From positions 1-38,041 of the IMG/VR virus record IMGVR_UViG_3300036806_000183: a stretch of 38,041 nt of DNA. One strand, given 5' to 3'. Below, in pieces: positions 29,020 to 37,540 of the stretch. The first letter of the stretch is position 1, and each line of letters starts with the position of its first letter. Source of the stretch: a virus. The notes under the pieces are model-generated. The model worked only from the letters and a program-made list of their open reading frames with translations, did no database searches and had not been told where the DNA came from. Both the position numbers and the translations under genes were made by a program.

Positions 29020-29631
29020 ATGCTCCCCGCCTCTCTGGAGTTCTTGAGTTCCGATCGCGACGTGACCGAGTGGATGCTCGCGGACGGAGGCGCCCTCGAC
29101 ATCGAGCGCTGCCCCGAATGCTGGGAAAAGCGCGCGCACATCGACCGCTACCTGTTCGCGTGTAAAGTGTTCCGCGACGCCAAGGTCGTGGATTATGGCT
29201 GCGGCCTCGGCTTCGGATCGTGGATGCTGACCCAAGCCGGCAACACGGTGGTTGGGATCGACACGTCGCTGGCCGCGCTGGAGATCGCGGTCGTTCGGCG
29301 CCCCAAGGAGATGCACCCTTTCCGGCTGCGCTTTGGGACCCCCGGCGAGTTCGAAATCGGCCCCGACTTCCTCGGCACCGTGGCCTTCGAGGTGATCGAG
29401 CACATGGACGATCCGGAGGGCTTCATTCAGAGCGTCTCCACCAAGCACCTGGTCGCTTCGGTTCCTGTGATCCCGACGGTCGGCACCAACCCGCACCACA
29501 AGCGCGATTATACGATTGACTCCTTCTTCGAACTGATGGAGAGGCGCTTCGACGTGGCGGAAACCTGGGCCCAGGTCCAACCGTTTCACGGCACCGCCAG
29601 CGTCATAGTGATGCACGGGGTGCGGCGATGA
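29020..29631 (+). CDS. SAM-dependent methyltransferase
   Basis: A 203-residue class I methyltransferase. Motif I is VVDYGCGLGFGSWML (56-70), with VVGIDTS (78-84) as the acidic strand end, and VAFEVIEHMDD (115-125) as the post-motif typical of sugar and small-molecule methyltransferases of the UbiE/Ubie-like kind. A CPEC pair lies near residue 31. It is coupled to the next two genes, ending in a glycosyltransferase, so it may methylate a glycan made by that enzyme. The ATG at 29020 is the only plausible start, and CTCTCTGGAG lies just inside the gene. Confidence 0.82.
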   Translation: MLPASLEFLSSDRDVTEWMLADGGALDIERCPECWEKRAHIDRYLFACKVFRDAKVVDYGCGLGFGSWMLTQAGNTVVGIDTSLAALEIAVVRRPKEMHPFRLRFGTPGEFEIGPDFLGTVAFEVIEHMDDPEGFIQSVSTKHLVASVPVIPTVGTNPHHKRDYTIDSFFELMERRFDVAETWAQVQPFHGTASVIVMHGVRR

Positions 29632-29858
29632 GCGACACCAGAAGGCCAGAACAGGCCATTCTCGAAGGGTGGTGGAACGAGGACCCCGAAATGCGCTACG
29701 CCGAGATTATGTGCGGGGAAAACCTGCGGGTGCGGGTGACGCTCTTTGAGATCCAGATCAAGGGGCACGATTCGGACGACGCGGTTAAGGTTGGGCAGGC
29801 TGAGGCCGGCAGCCTGCTCGAAGCGATCAAGAAAGCTGTTGCGGAGGCCACGCGATGA
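29628..29858 (+). CDS. Hypothetical protein
   Basis: A 76-residue protein overlapping both neighbours by four bases. It has a helix-strand pattern (RVRVTLFEIQIKGHD, AGSLLEAIKKAVAEA). The tight coupling implies function with the methyltransferase and glycosyltransferase. No family recognised. Confidence 0.6.
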   Translation: MSDTRRPEQAILEGWWNEDPEMRYAEIMCGENLRVRVTLFEIQIKGHDSDDAVKVGQAEAGSLLEAIKKAVAEATR

Positions 29859-31420
29859 AGCCCCTGGCCATTATTCCCGCTTACAATGAGGCCGACATTA
29901 TCGACTCTGTGGTGGAGCACCTTCTCTCCCAGGGGTGCGACGTCCACTTGATCGATAACTGGTCCACCGATGCCACCACGAACCGCGCGGTCGCCGCTGG
30001 GGCGCTCTTCGCGAGCGATGGCACGGTCGGGATCTCCGGCGAGCGCTGGCCCGCGGCTCGATCGGACTTCTACGATTGGACCGGGCTGCTACAGCGGGTC
30101 GAAGAGATCGCGGCGCGCTTCCCTGGCCGCTGGTGTATGCTCCACGATGCAGACGAGATTCGGAGGGCGCCGGAATGCATGGTCGACCATTCATTGGCGG
30201 CGGCCCTCGAGTTCGCCGGCGAGCGCGGCGCCAACGCGGTGAGCTTCCACGTGCAAACCTACGCGCCGGTGAACGACGACTGGGACCGCCTGCACTCCTT
30301 GCCGCCGCTAAGCCCCAACGGGCCGGAAGACGTCTTCCGGTATCTGTTACCCGAGCACGTCGACCACGGGCTGCCGCACGTGAAGGCGTGGCTGCAGCCG
30401 GACGGCGAGCGCGTCGACCTCCACACGAGCGGCGGGCACCACGTGGTCTTCAACAACGCGCGGGTGAAGCTCTTCCCGCTCCCGTTCCTGCTGAAGCACT
30501 ACCCGATCCGCAGCCAGGCCCACGGCGAGCGCAAGGTCCTGGTCGAGCGGCTGCCGCGCTACCTGCCCGCCGAGCGGAAGAAGAACTGGCACGTGCAGTA
30601 CGACTGGGCCTGGAGCTTTCGAGGCCAACCATCATTACCAGCGTTCACACGCCGCCCCGTCGAGCTTCTTCCGGACTCGAACACGGCGATCGTGACGCTG
30701 ACGCGCTTCCCCGATATCTTCGAGCGCTTCGCGGCCTCGGTCGAGCGCCACGAGCCAGTGCGCCGGCGCATCGTCGTCACAAGCGGAGGCTGCAAGATCG
30801 AGCGCCTGGGGTGGGAGGTGATTGAGGACCTCGAACCGGAGTTCAACTTCGCGCGCAACGCGAATATCGGGATCGCGCGCGCCGGCGGCGCGGACGTCGT
30901 GCTGGTGAACGACGACGTCGAGCTCGTGCAGCCCATAATCGACGAGCTGCAGTGGTCGGCACACAATTCCGGCGCCGACATTGTGACCCCGCAGATCATC
31001 GGAGACGGGATCAACAACCGGTGGGCCCAGGCGAGCTTGCCGCTGGTGGGACGCTGTATGGTCCTTCTCGCGCCGGAATACATTCCGTTCGTCTGCGTGC
31101 TGCTGCGGCGCGAGATGATCCGCGACGTCGGCCTGCTAGACGAGGGCTTCGCAGGCTATGGGGGAGAGGACGAAGAGTACTGCGATCGCGCGCGCAAGGT
31201 GGGCGCAGAGCTGGCGGTTTCCGCGGCCCAGGTGCGCCACGGCTTCGGCGGCCTGACCTATTCGTCCAGCTTCTTTCGGGTCATGACTCCGGCCGAGCGC
31301 GACGCCACGATGCGACAAAACCGATTGCGCGCTGCTACGCTGGCTGGAGATGAAAGGCCGCCCGAACAAGCCGACAGCGATCCGCGCGGCCGAGGGGAAC
31401 CCGGGGAAACGCAGACTTAA
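29855..31420 (+). CDS. Two-domain family 2 glycosyltransferase
   Basis: A 521-residue protein with two GT-A-like halves. The first has LAIIPAYNEADII, VHLIDNWSTDAT and a HDADE metal site (97-101). The second (275-490) has TAIVTLTRFPD, FNFARNANIGI, VLVNDDVEL (349-357), and GYGGEDEEYCDR near 425, a catalytic-base motif of bifunctional sugar transferases. It likely adds one or two sugars to a virion protein or host glycan. Its last 71 bases overlap the small terminase gene in another frame, so its Arg/Glu-rich C-terminus is under double coding. Confidence 0.85.
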   Translation: MKPLAIIPAYNEADIIDSVVEHLLSQGCDVHLIDNWSTDATTNRAVAAGALFASDGTVGISGERWPAARSDFYDWTGLLQRVEEIAARFPGRWCMLHDADEIRRAPECMVDHSLAAALEFAGERGANAVSFHVQTYAPVNDDWDRLHSLPPLSPNGPEDVFRYLLPEHVDHGLPHVKAWLQPDGERVDLHTSGGHHVVFNNARVKLFPLPFLLKHYPIRSQAHGERKVLVERLPRYLPAERKKNWHVQYDWAWSFRGQPSLPAFTRRPVELLPDSNTAIVTLTRFPDIFERFAASVERHEPVRRRIVVTSGGCKIERLGWEVIEDLEPEFNFARNANIGIARAGGADVVLVNDDVELVQPIIDELQWSAHNSGADIVTPQIIGDGINNRWAQASLPLVGRCMVLLAPEYIPFVCVLLRREMIRDVGLLDEGFAGYGGEDEEYCDRARKVGAELAVSAAQVRHGFGGLTYSSSFFRVMTPAERDATMRQNRLRAATLAGDERPPEQADSDPRGRGEPGETQT

Positions 31421-31868
31421 CCAGGGCGATCTTTCCGAACCGACGGTTCGGCCGAAGCGCCCCGCCTGGCTCGACAAAGTAGCCAAGGCCAAGTGGAACG
31501 AGCTGGTGGCGCTGCTCGAATCCCGCGGTATCCTGCGCACCGACGACCAGCCCCTGCTCGCGCAGTACTGCGCAGACTGGAGCGACATCGTTCTCGCGCG
31601 CCGCCAGATGTACGACCTCGGTGAGAAGCGGCTGCTGGTCAAAACCGAGACAGGCCACAAGGTGAACCCGCTGATGCGCCTGATCGACGTCAAGACCGAA
31701 AGCCTGGCCAAGATCTCCGCGCGCTTCGGCTTCTCGCCCGCCGATCGCGCGCGCCTGGCGTTCGACGACTTCCGGACCTCCACCCGCGGGACGCCGCTGG
31801 AGGAGCTGCTCGCGGGGCCGCCCGAGTCCGACCCTGACGACACGGCGATCGACACCGCGATCATGTAA
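31350..31868 (+). CDS. terS: Terminase small subunit, P27 family
   Basis: A 172-residue protein with the P27 family opening KGRPNKPTAIRAAEGNPGKR, PAWLDKVAKAKWNEL, and a helical core ending in AKISARFGFSPADRARL. It recognises the packaging site and recruits the large subunit. Its start lies inside the glycosyltransferase gene; GGAG abuts the ATG, and TGC-TACGCT eight bases upstream could instead provide a leaderless promoter. Its last base overlaps terL. Confidence 0.9.
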   Translation: MKGRPNKPTAIRAAEGNPGKRRLNQGDLSEPTVRPKRPAWLDKVAKAKWNELVALLESRGILRTDDQPLLAQYCADWSDIVLARRQMYDLGEKRLLVKTETGHKVNPLMRLIDVKTESLAKISARFGFSPADRARLAFDDFRTSTRGTPLEELLAGPPESDPDDTAIDTAIM

Positions 31869-33436
31869 TGTTCGATCGCGACCGAGCCACGCGCGCGGTG
31901 CGCTTCTTCGAGCGCGTCCTGCGGCATCCCAAGGAGGGCTACAAGCCCTTCCTCCTCCTGCCCTGGCAGCGCGCGCTCATCCGTCACGTATTCGGCAACG
32001 TCGACGAGGAGGGGATGCGGCTGATCCGGACCTGGTATCTGGAGGTGGCCAAGAAGAACGGCAAGAGCGAAATCGCCGCCGGAATCGCCCTGTACATGCT
32101 GACCTCCGACGGCGAGCCCGCGGCCGAGGTGTACGGCGCCGCCACGACCAAGGAGCAAGCCGGCCTGGTCTTCAAGGTGGCGGCGGCGATGGTCGAGGCC
32201 TCGCCCGAGCTGCGGCGCGACTACAAGGTGGTCCGGTCGACGAAGACGATTGTGAACCGCAATGACCCGATGAACTTCTACCGGGCGATATCGGCCGACG
32301 GCGGCGCGCAGGACGGCATCAACCCGCACTGCGTGATCGTCGACGAGCTCCACCGCTGGAAGACCGGCGCCGCCTTCGAGCTGCTGGACGTGCTACGGAA
32401 GGGCGGCATCGCGCGCCGGCAGCCGCTGACCTTCGAAATCACCACCGCCGGCTCGACGGAGGAAGAGAGCCCCCTGGCCTGGCGCGAGCACCAGTACACG
32501 CGCTCGATCGAGCGCGGTGACTTCCACGACCCGAGCTTCTTTGGACGGATCTTCGCCGCGGACCCGGCCGACGATTTCACCCTTCCCCAAACGTGGACAA
32601 AAGCGAATCCGTCAATGATCGTTGACGGCGTCGGCTTCCTGCGGCCCGATTCGCTGAAGGCCGAATGCGACAAGGCGGTGAACCAACCCGCCCGCCAATC
32701 GGCCTTCAAACGCTATCACCTGGGGCAATGGCTGGCCACCGAAACCGAGTGGATGCCGCCCCCGGTGTGGGACGCCTGCGCGGAGGAGACACGGTCGCTT
32801 GTGGATCGACCGTGTTATCTTGGGCTTGATCTTTCGAGCACGATCGACCTTTCCTCTCTGGTGGCGGTCTTCCCCGATGAAGCGGACGACAGCTACGACG
32901 TGCTTCCGTTTTTTTGGATGGCGCAGGACCGAATCAGGGAAAGGGAGCTGGCGGATCGCGTGCCGTATGGCGCCTGGAAACAGGCCGGCGCGCTGCTGAC
33001 CACAGAAGGCGACGTGATCGATTACCGCAGCGTCAAGAAGCAGATCGCGTGGTGCACCGAAGTGTTCCAGGTCCAGGAGCTGGCGTTCGACCCCTCGCAC
33101 GCCAACCAGCTGGCGATCGAGCTCGACGACGAGCTGGGGCTGAAGTGCATCCCCATCCCGCAGCGCTTCACCCACCTGTCCGAACCGTCCAAGAAGCTGA
33201 TGGAACTCGCGCTACAGAAGCGGCTGCGTCACGCGGGGCACGCGATCCTGACGTGGAACTGCCGCTGCCTGCGGATGAAGCAGGACGATAACGACAATAT
33301 CCGGCCGGTCAAGCCCAACCGAATGACCTCCGGCAAGCGCATCGACGGAATGGTCGCTCTGATCATGGCGCTGTCGCGCGCGGTGTTCTACGACGGCGGT
33401 TCCGTCTACGAGAAGCGAGGCCTCCTGGTCCTATGA
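31868..33436 (+). CDS. terL: Terminase large subunit
   Basis: A 522-residue ATPase-nuclease of the HK97/phage-terminase 1 type. LLPWQRALIRHVFG (30-43) is the adenine-binding start, EVAKKNGKSEIAA (59-71) the Walker A-like motif, and HCVIVDELHRW (154-164) the Walker B with the catalytic Glu. The nuclease domain contains LGLDLSSTIDLSSLV (about 318-332) and later acidic residues (AFDPSHANQ). It pumps DNA into the head and cuts it. Overlaps terS by one base and the portal by four. Confidence 0.95.
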   Translation: MFDRDRATRAVRFFERVLRHPKEGYKPFLLLPWQRALIRHVFGNVDEEGMRLIRTWYLEVAKKNGKSEIAAGIALYMLTSDGEPAAEVYGAATTKEQAGLVFKVAAAMVEASPELRRDYKVVRSTKTIVNRNDPMNFYRAISADGGAQDGINPHCVIVDELHRWKTGAAFELLDVLRKGGIARRQPLTFEITTAGSTEEESPLAWREHQYTRSIERGDFHDPSFFGRIFAADPADDFTLPQTWTKANPSMIVDGVGFLRPDSLKAECDKAVNQPARQSAFKRYHLGQWLATETEWMPPPVWDACAEETRSLVDRPCYLGLDLSSTIDLSSLVAVFPDEADDSYDVLPFFWMAQDRIRERELADRVPYGAWKQAGALLTTEGDVIDYRSVKKQIAWCTEVFQVQELAFDPSHANQLAIELDDELGLKCIPIPQRFTHLSEPSKKLMELALQKRLRHAGHAILTWNCRCLRMKQDDNDNIRPVKPNRMTSGKRIDGMVALIMALSRAVFYDGGSVYEKRGLLVL

Positions 33437-34881
33437 TCGAGACGCTTGGTAGCTTGTCGGGTGGCTTTCTGCCCCCGCCTCCATTCGCCCGCCGCACCGA
33501 TGAACCCAGCCAGGCGCCCGGGTCGAGCCTCGAAAACCCGCGCACCTCCTGGGACCGCATCTTCGAAACCCAGGAGGGCTACGCCGGCAAGAGCGTGAAC
33601 GAGATCACGGCGCTGCAGCTCATGGCGGTGTGGCGGTGTGTGAACCTGATCGCCGGCGCCCTGGCCAAGTGCCCGCTCAACGTTTACCGGCGCGTGCCCG
33701 ATATTGGTAAGACCAAGGCCACCAACCACTATTTGTGGCCGCTGCTCCACCGCGAAGCCAACGACGTCGTGAAGCTCTCTGCGTATCGCTTCCGGCGGCT
33801 GATGCAGACCTGGCTGCTGCTGTGGGGCAACGCCTATGCGCTCTTCGAGGAAAACGGGCGGGGCCAGATCCAGCGCTTCTGGCCGCTGCGCCCCGACCGC
33901 ATGCGGGTCACCGGCACCGCGGCCAGCCTGATCTACACCTACCAGCGGCCGGACGGCAGCAGCTACATCCTGCCAAGCGCCTACATGCTGCACCTGCGCG
34001 GCCTGGAGACGGACGGCATCATGGGCCTCTCGCCGATCAAGGCGGCGCGGCAGTCGCTGGGCCTGGGCCTGGCGGCCGAGGAATACGGCGCCCGCTATTT
34101 CGGCGCCGGCGGCAAGCCAGGCGGCTATCTGGAGGTGATGGGCAAGCTCACCCCCGTCTCGAAGCAAAACATCCGCGAGAGCTTCGAGGATATGCACAAG
34201 GGGCTGCACGGGGCGCACCGGGTCGGCATTTTCGAAGAGGGGATGAAGTACCACGAGGTGGGCGTCCCACCCGAGGACATGCAGTTCCTGCAGACGCGCC
34301 AGTTCCAGGGGATCGATGTAGCGCGGCTGTTCGGCGTCCCGCCGCACAAGATCGCGGAGCTGGCCCGCGCTACGTTCTCGAACATCGAGCACCAGTCGAT
34401 GGAGTTCCTCCAGGATTGTCTCGCCGATTGGATGACGAACTGGGAGCAGGAGCTCACCGTCAGTTGCCTGTCGGAATCCGAAAGCCAGACCATCTTCCTG
34501 GAGTTCAGCCGAGACTCGATCGCGCGCGGCGACAAGATTTCGCGGTACACCGCTTACAACATCGGGCGCAACGGCGGCTGGCTCTCGCAGAACATGATTC
34601 TCGATGAAGAGAATCTGAACCGGATCGAGGGCGGGGATACGTTCCTCACGCCGCTCAATATGCAGGTGACGAGCACCTCACCGGAGACCGATCCGAACGA
34701 CGACCCCGACGACCCCGGCGCCGTTGAGGACGATCCGAACGAGGGCAACGAGCCCGAACCGAATCCCGCGATCGCGCCGCCGGCGCCCAATCCCGCGGTC
34801 GATCCCGCCAAGGCCGCTGCTCTTAAGAAAGCGGCCCAGAAGAAGGCCCAAAAGAAACTCTCTGGAGGAAGCGATGCGTAA
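33433..34881 (+). CDS. Portal protein, HK97 family
   Basis: A 482-residue protein in canonical position after terL. It contains ALQLMAVWRCVNLIAGALAK, typical of HK97-type portals, then YRFRRLMQTWLLLWGNAYA, WPLRPDRMRV, MLHLRG, and the crown region FQGIDVARLFGVPPHKI. The dodecameric portal is the DNA channel and packaging vertex. The last 70 residues are disordered: Asp/Pro-rich and then Lys-rich, likely facing inside or exposed. Confidence 0.94.
   Translation: MIETLGSLSGGFLPPPPFARRTDEPSQAPGSSLENPRTSWDRIFETQEGYAGKSVNEITALQLMAVWRCVNLIAGALAKCPLNVYRRVPDIGKTKATNHYLWPLLHREANDVVKLSAYRFRRLMQTWLLLWGNAYALFEENGRGQIQRFWPLRPDRMRVTGTAASLIYTYQRPDGSSYILPSAYMLHLRGLETDGIMGLSPIKAARQSLGLGLAAEEYGARYFGAGGKPGGYLEVMGKLTPVSKQNIRESFEDMHKGLHGAHRVGIFEEGMKYHEVGVPPEDMQFLQTRQFQGIDVARLFGVPPHKIAELARATFSNIEHQSMEFLQDCLADWMTNWEQELTVSCLSESESQTIFLEFSRDSIARGDKISRYTAYNIGRNGGWLSQNMILDEENLNRIEGGDTFLTPLNMQVTSTSPETDPNDDPDDPGAVEDDPNEGNEPEPNPAIAPPAPNPAVDPAKAAALKKAAQKKAQKKLSGGSDA
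34859..34870 (+). promoter_or_regulatory. CTCTCTGGAGGA leader before the protease
   Basis: A fourth copy of the recurrent CTCTCTGGAG sequence. GGAG is 16 bases from the protease ATG (34884) but 6 from an out-of-frame ATG (34874) that opens a 25-codon frame. Confidence 0.5.
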
Positions 34882-34883
34882 GC

Positions 34884-35909
34884 ATGCCTGCAATCCCCTA
34901 CAAACACTCCGCGACGACGGACGTCGCTTGGGACGCTGGAGCGAATGAGAAACGGCTGAAGGCCAACGATAAGGCCGCCTATCGCGATATGTACGCGTGG
35001 GTGGATCCGAACGGCGACCCCGATACCAAGGGCGCCTATAAGTTCCCGCACCACATGGTGAGCGACGCCGGCGCGGTCGGCGCCGCCAACCTGCGGGCGT
35101 GCTCGGCGGGAATCGCCGCGCTCAACGGCGGGCGCGGCGGGGCGAAGATTCCCACCGGCGATCGCAAGGCGGTTTACGATGCGCTGGCTCACCACCTGAA
35201 AGACGCCGGCAAAGACGCGCCCGAGCTGAAGAGCGAGCGCGACTACCTGGCCTCGCTGGCCCTGGCCAATGCCGAGCTCAGCGGGCGCGAGCTGCGCGGG
35301 ACGCTCATGTGCGGAGAGCTGGAGCTGCGCGAAGGCGTGGATAGCCAGCCTCCCGTGCTCATTGGCCACGCGGCCGTCTTCAACCAGACCGCCGATCTCG
35401 GCTTCTACAAGGAACGGGTGGCGCCTGGCGCCTTCACCCGCGCGGTGAACGAAGACGACGTCCGCATGCTCTACAACCACAACGAGGACCACGTCCTTGG
35501 CCGGAAGCAGGGCAAGGCGAGCGACACGCTCGGGCTGCAGCAGGACGCGGTCGGATTGGCGTTCCGTTGTCCCATGCCCGACACCACCATCGCGACCGAT
35601 GTTCTCAAAAGCATCCGGCGGGGCGACGTGAGCCAGTGTAGCTTCGGCTTCCAGCGGCGTGGCCACGTGATCACGCAGGACGGAGACGGCAACATCACCC
35701 GCACGCTCACCGACGTGAAGCTGTTCGACGTTTCGCCGGTCACCTTCCCCGCATATACCGGCACCGATGTTTCGGTGCGCTCGGGCGCGGCGGTGCTGAG
35801 CGAGCTGCTAGAAGATTTCCGGCGCGGCCCGGAAGATCCGCACGAGCTGACCTGGGAGCAAGACCTGGAGATGCGCGCGCGGCAGTTGGATCTTGCCCGC
35901 AACTGGTAA
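34884..35909 (+). CDS. Prohead protease (S78) with N-terminal extension
   Basis: A 341-residue protein. Residues 140-310 are an HK97-type prohead protease: LIGHAAVFNQ, the catalytic-His motif LYNHNEDHVLGR (His199), LKSIRRGDVSQCSFGF with Ser253, and FDVSPVTFPAY. It cleaves the capsid scaffold domain. Residues 1-115 are an extra domain (IPYKHSATTDVAWDAGANEK, YAWVDPNGDPDTKGAYKFPHH, ALNGGRGGAKIP) that also occurs alone or fused in other prophage proteins. Ordinary HK97-type proteases are about 200-225 residues. Confidence 0.9.
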   Translation: MPAIPYKHSATTDVAWDAGANEKRLKANDKAAYRDMYAWVDPNGDPDTKGAYKFPHHMVSDAGAVGAANLRACSAGIAALNGGRGGAKIPTGDRKAVYDALAHHLKDAGKDAPELKSERDYLASLALANAELSGRELRGTLMCGELELREGVDSQPPVLIGHAAVFNQTADLGFYKERVAPGAFTRAVNEDDVRMLYNHNEDHVLGRKQGKASDTLGLQQDAVGLAFRCPMPDTTIATDVLKSIRRGDVSQCSFGFQRRGHVITQDGDGNITRTLTDVKLFDVSPVTFPAYTGTDVSVRSGAAVLSELLEDFRRGPEDPHELTWEQDLEMRARQLDLARNW

Positions 35910-35921
35910 GGAAGGAGCACT

Positions 35922-37328
35922 ATGAATCGAATCCTAGAACTGAAACAAAAACTCGGGGCCGCCGTCGACAAAGCTGCTGTAATCGTGACGAAGGCGCGCA
36001 CCGAGAAGCGGACCATGACGGGCGAGGAGACGACCTCCTACGATCTGATCATGGCCGAGGTCAACGAAACCCGCGAGACCATCAAGCGGGAAGAGAGCTT
36101 CGGCGAGCTGGAGACGGCGATCGCGGAGCGCCGCGGCGAGACGGCCGCCCACACCGGCGTCGACGTCGACGAGCAGCGGGACTTCTTCCGGCGCTTCCTG
36201 GTGAGCGCCCGCAGCGGCAACGGCAAGGCCCCCGCGCGGCCCCTGGCCGACCACGACTGGAAGACTCTGAGCGAGAAGGAAGCCCGCCGCTTTTCGGCGT
36301 TCGCCAACTTCCTGCGGTTCGGGCCTGGCCAGCTGAGCTCCGAAGAGCGCACCGCGCTCGGGAGCAGCGCGCTCGAAGTCGTTCGCCGCGACTTCAACGC
36401 CGGCGGCGATATCGAGCGCCGCGCGGCGCAGTCCGACGTGACCGGCAACCTCGGCGCCTACACCGTGCCGCAGGGCTTCCTTGCGGAGCTGCAGATCGCC
36501 ATGAAGTACTACGCCGGCATGCTCGACGTCGGCCCGCGCATCATCAACACCGATTCGGGGAACGATCTCCCCATGCCGACCACCGACGACACCGCCAACA
36601 AGGGGCGCCGCCTGACCGAGAACACCGTCATCACCAACACGGCGGTGCCTTTCGGCCAGAAGATTCTCAAGGCGTACAAGTACAGCTCGGACCTGATCCT
36701 GATGCCGCGCGAGCTGCTGCAGGATACCGGGATCGACCTCGAAGCCGAGCTGGTATCGCTGCTCGCGGTGCGCATCGGCCGCGCCTACAACCTGGACTTC
36801 ACGTCCAACAGCGACGGCGCGGGCCCGAGCGGAATCCTTGTCGATGCGACGCTGGGCGCAACCAGCACCGCCGGCAAGAGCGGCCTCCCGCAGTACAACG
36901 ACCTGGTGAACCTGAAGTACTCGGTGAACCGGGCCTATCGCATGGGCGCCAAGTGGATGATGAACGACGACACGCTCGCCGACATTCTGAAGCTGGTCGA
37001 CAATAACGGCCGCCCGCTCATTCTCGACTATCTGACCACCCTGCAAGAGGACGAGCCCGACAAGATCCTGGGGCAGCCGGTGGTCATCAACAACGATATG
37101 CCCGACCCGGGAACGAACGGCTCCCCGGCCGTCGGCAACCAGTGCGTGCTCTATGGCGCCTGGTCGAATTTCTGGGTCCGCATCGTGAAGGACTTCACGC
37201 TGCTGCGCCTCATCGAGCGGTACGCCGACTTCTTCCAGGTTGGCTATGTCGGCTTCAGCCGCGCGGACGCCCGCCTGGTGGACGCCGGCCAGCACCCGAT
37301 CAAGTACCTCCAGTCGAATGTCAGCTAG
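35922..37328 (+). CDS. Major capsid protein, HK97 fold
   Basis: A 468-residue precursor with AAGGAAGGAG before its ATG. Residues 1-90 are a coiled-coil delta (scaffold) domain, expected to be removed by the protease; the mature shell begins somewhere around 100-175 and has DVTGNLGAYTVPQGF (172-186), PMPTTDDTANKG, TFGQ-like VPFGQKILKAYKYSSD, ELLQDTGIDLEAEL, and GAKWMMNDDTLADIL, all typical of HK97 shells. It is followed by the terminator region 37416-37480. Confidence 0.95.
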   Translation: MNRILELKQKLGAAVDKAAVIVTKARTEKRTMTGEETTSYDLIMAEVNETRETIKREESFGELETAIAERRGETAAHTGVDVDEQRDFFRRFLVSARSGNGKAPARPLADHDWKTLSEKEARRFSAFANFLRFGPGQLSSEERTALGSSALEVVRRDFNAGGDIERRAAQSDVTGNLGAYTVPQGFLAELQIAMKYYAGMLDVGPRIINTDSGNDLPMPTTDDTANKGRRLTENTVITNTAVPFGQKILKAYKYSSDLILMPRELLQDTGIDLEAELVSLLAVRIGRAYNLDFTSNSDGAGPSGILVDATLGATSTAGKSGLPQYNDLVNLKYSVNRAYRMGAKWMMNDDTLADILKLVDNNGRPLILDYLTTLQEDEPDKILGQPVVINNDMPDPGTNGSPAVGNQCVLYGAWSNFWVRIVKDFTLLRLIERYADFFQVGYVGFSRADARLVDAGQHPIKYLQSNVS

Positions 37329-37509
37329 CCAGCCCAACCAGGCCGGCCAGCCAACTCGTAAGGAATCCTTACCAGTTGACGACGAGCGGGCCGTCGACCA
37401 GGGGGAGCGCGAGCTACCCCTGGAGACGGCCGTCGTCGGCGCCGATCGGGAACGCGCGGTAACCCGCTCCAGGGGTTTGTTGAGTTGTACGAGAAAATCG
37501 TACAGCTGA
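37318..37509 (+). CDS. Doubtful small ORF after the capsid
   Basis: A 63-residue frame whose ATG lies within the last codons of the capsid gene. It is Arg/Glu/Ser-rich and lacks hydrophobic pattern. It runs straight through several perfect inverted repeats, which argues that the DNA is regulatory; it has no clear Shine-Dalgarno. Probably not a gene. Confidence 0.2.
   Translation: MSASQPNQAGQPTRKESLPVDDERAVDQGERELPLETAVVGADRERAVTRSRGLLSCTRKSYS
37416..37480 (+). terminator. Terminator-like structure after the capsid gene
   Basis: ACCCCTGGAG (37416-37425) pairs perfectly with CTCCAGGGGT (37467-37476) around a 41-base structured loop; TTTGTTG follows. Placement after the most expressed gene mirrors the terminator after the tail tube. 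Confidence 0.6.
37483..37507 (+). other. Hairpin with GAAAA loop
   Basis: AGTTGTACGA pairs with TCGTACAGCT (10 bp with one G-U) around GAAAA. It may stabilise the capsid mRNA 3' end or bind a protein. Confidence 0.55.
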
Positions 37510-37540
37510 GGATGGAGTAAGCGGACCCGCTAGAGCGTCG

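Noticed and set aside
29030-29040. CTCTCTGGAG at 29031 as another leader copy
   Set aside because: It lies inside the start of the methyltransferase gene, with no suitable start codon just downstream in that frame, so it is probably coincidental.
35934-37337. Long minus-strand frame opposite the capsid gene (467 residues)
   Set aside because: Antisense mirror of an HK97 capsid gene; composition is typical of GC-skewed shadow frames and no ribosome-binding site is seen.
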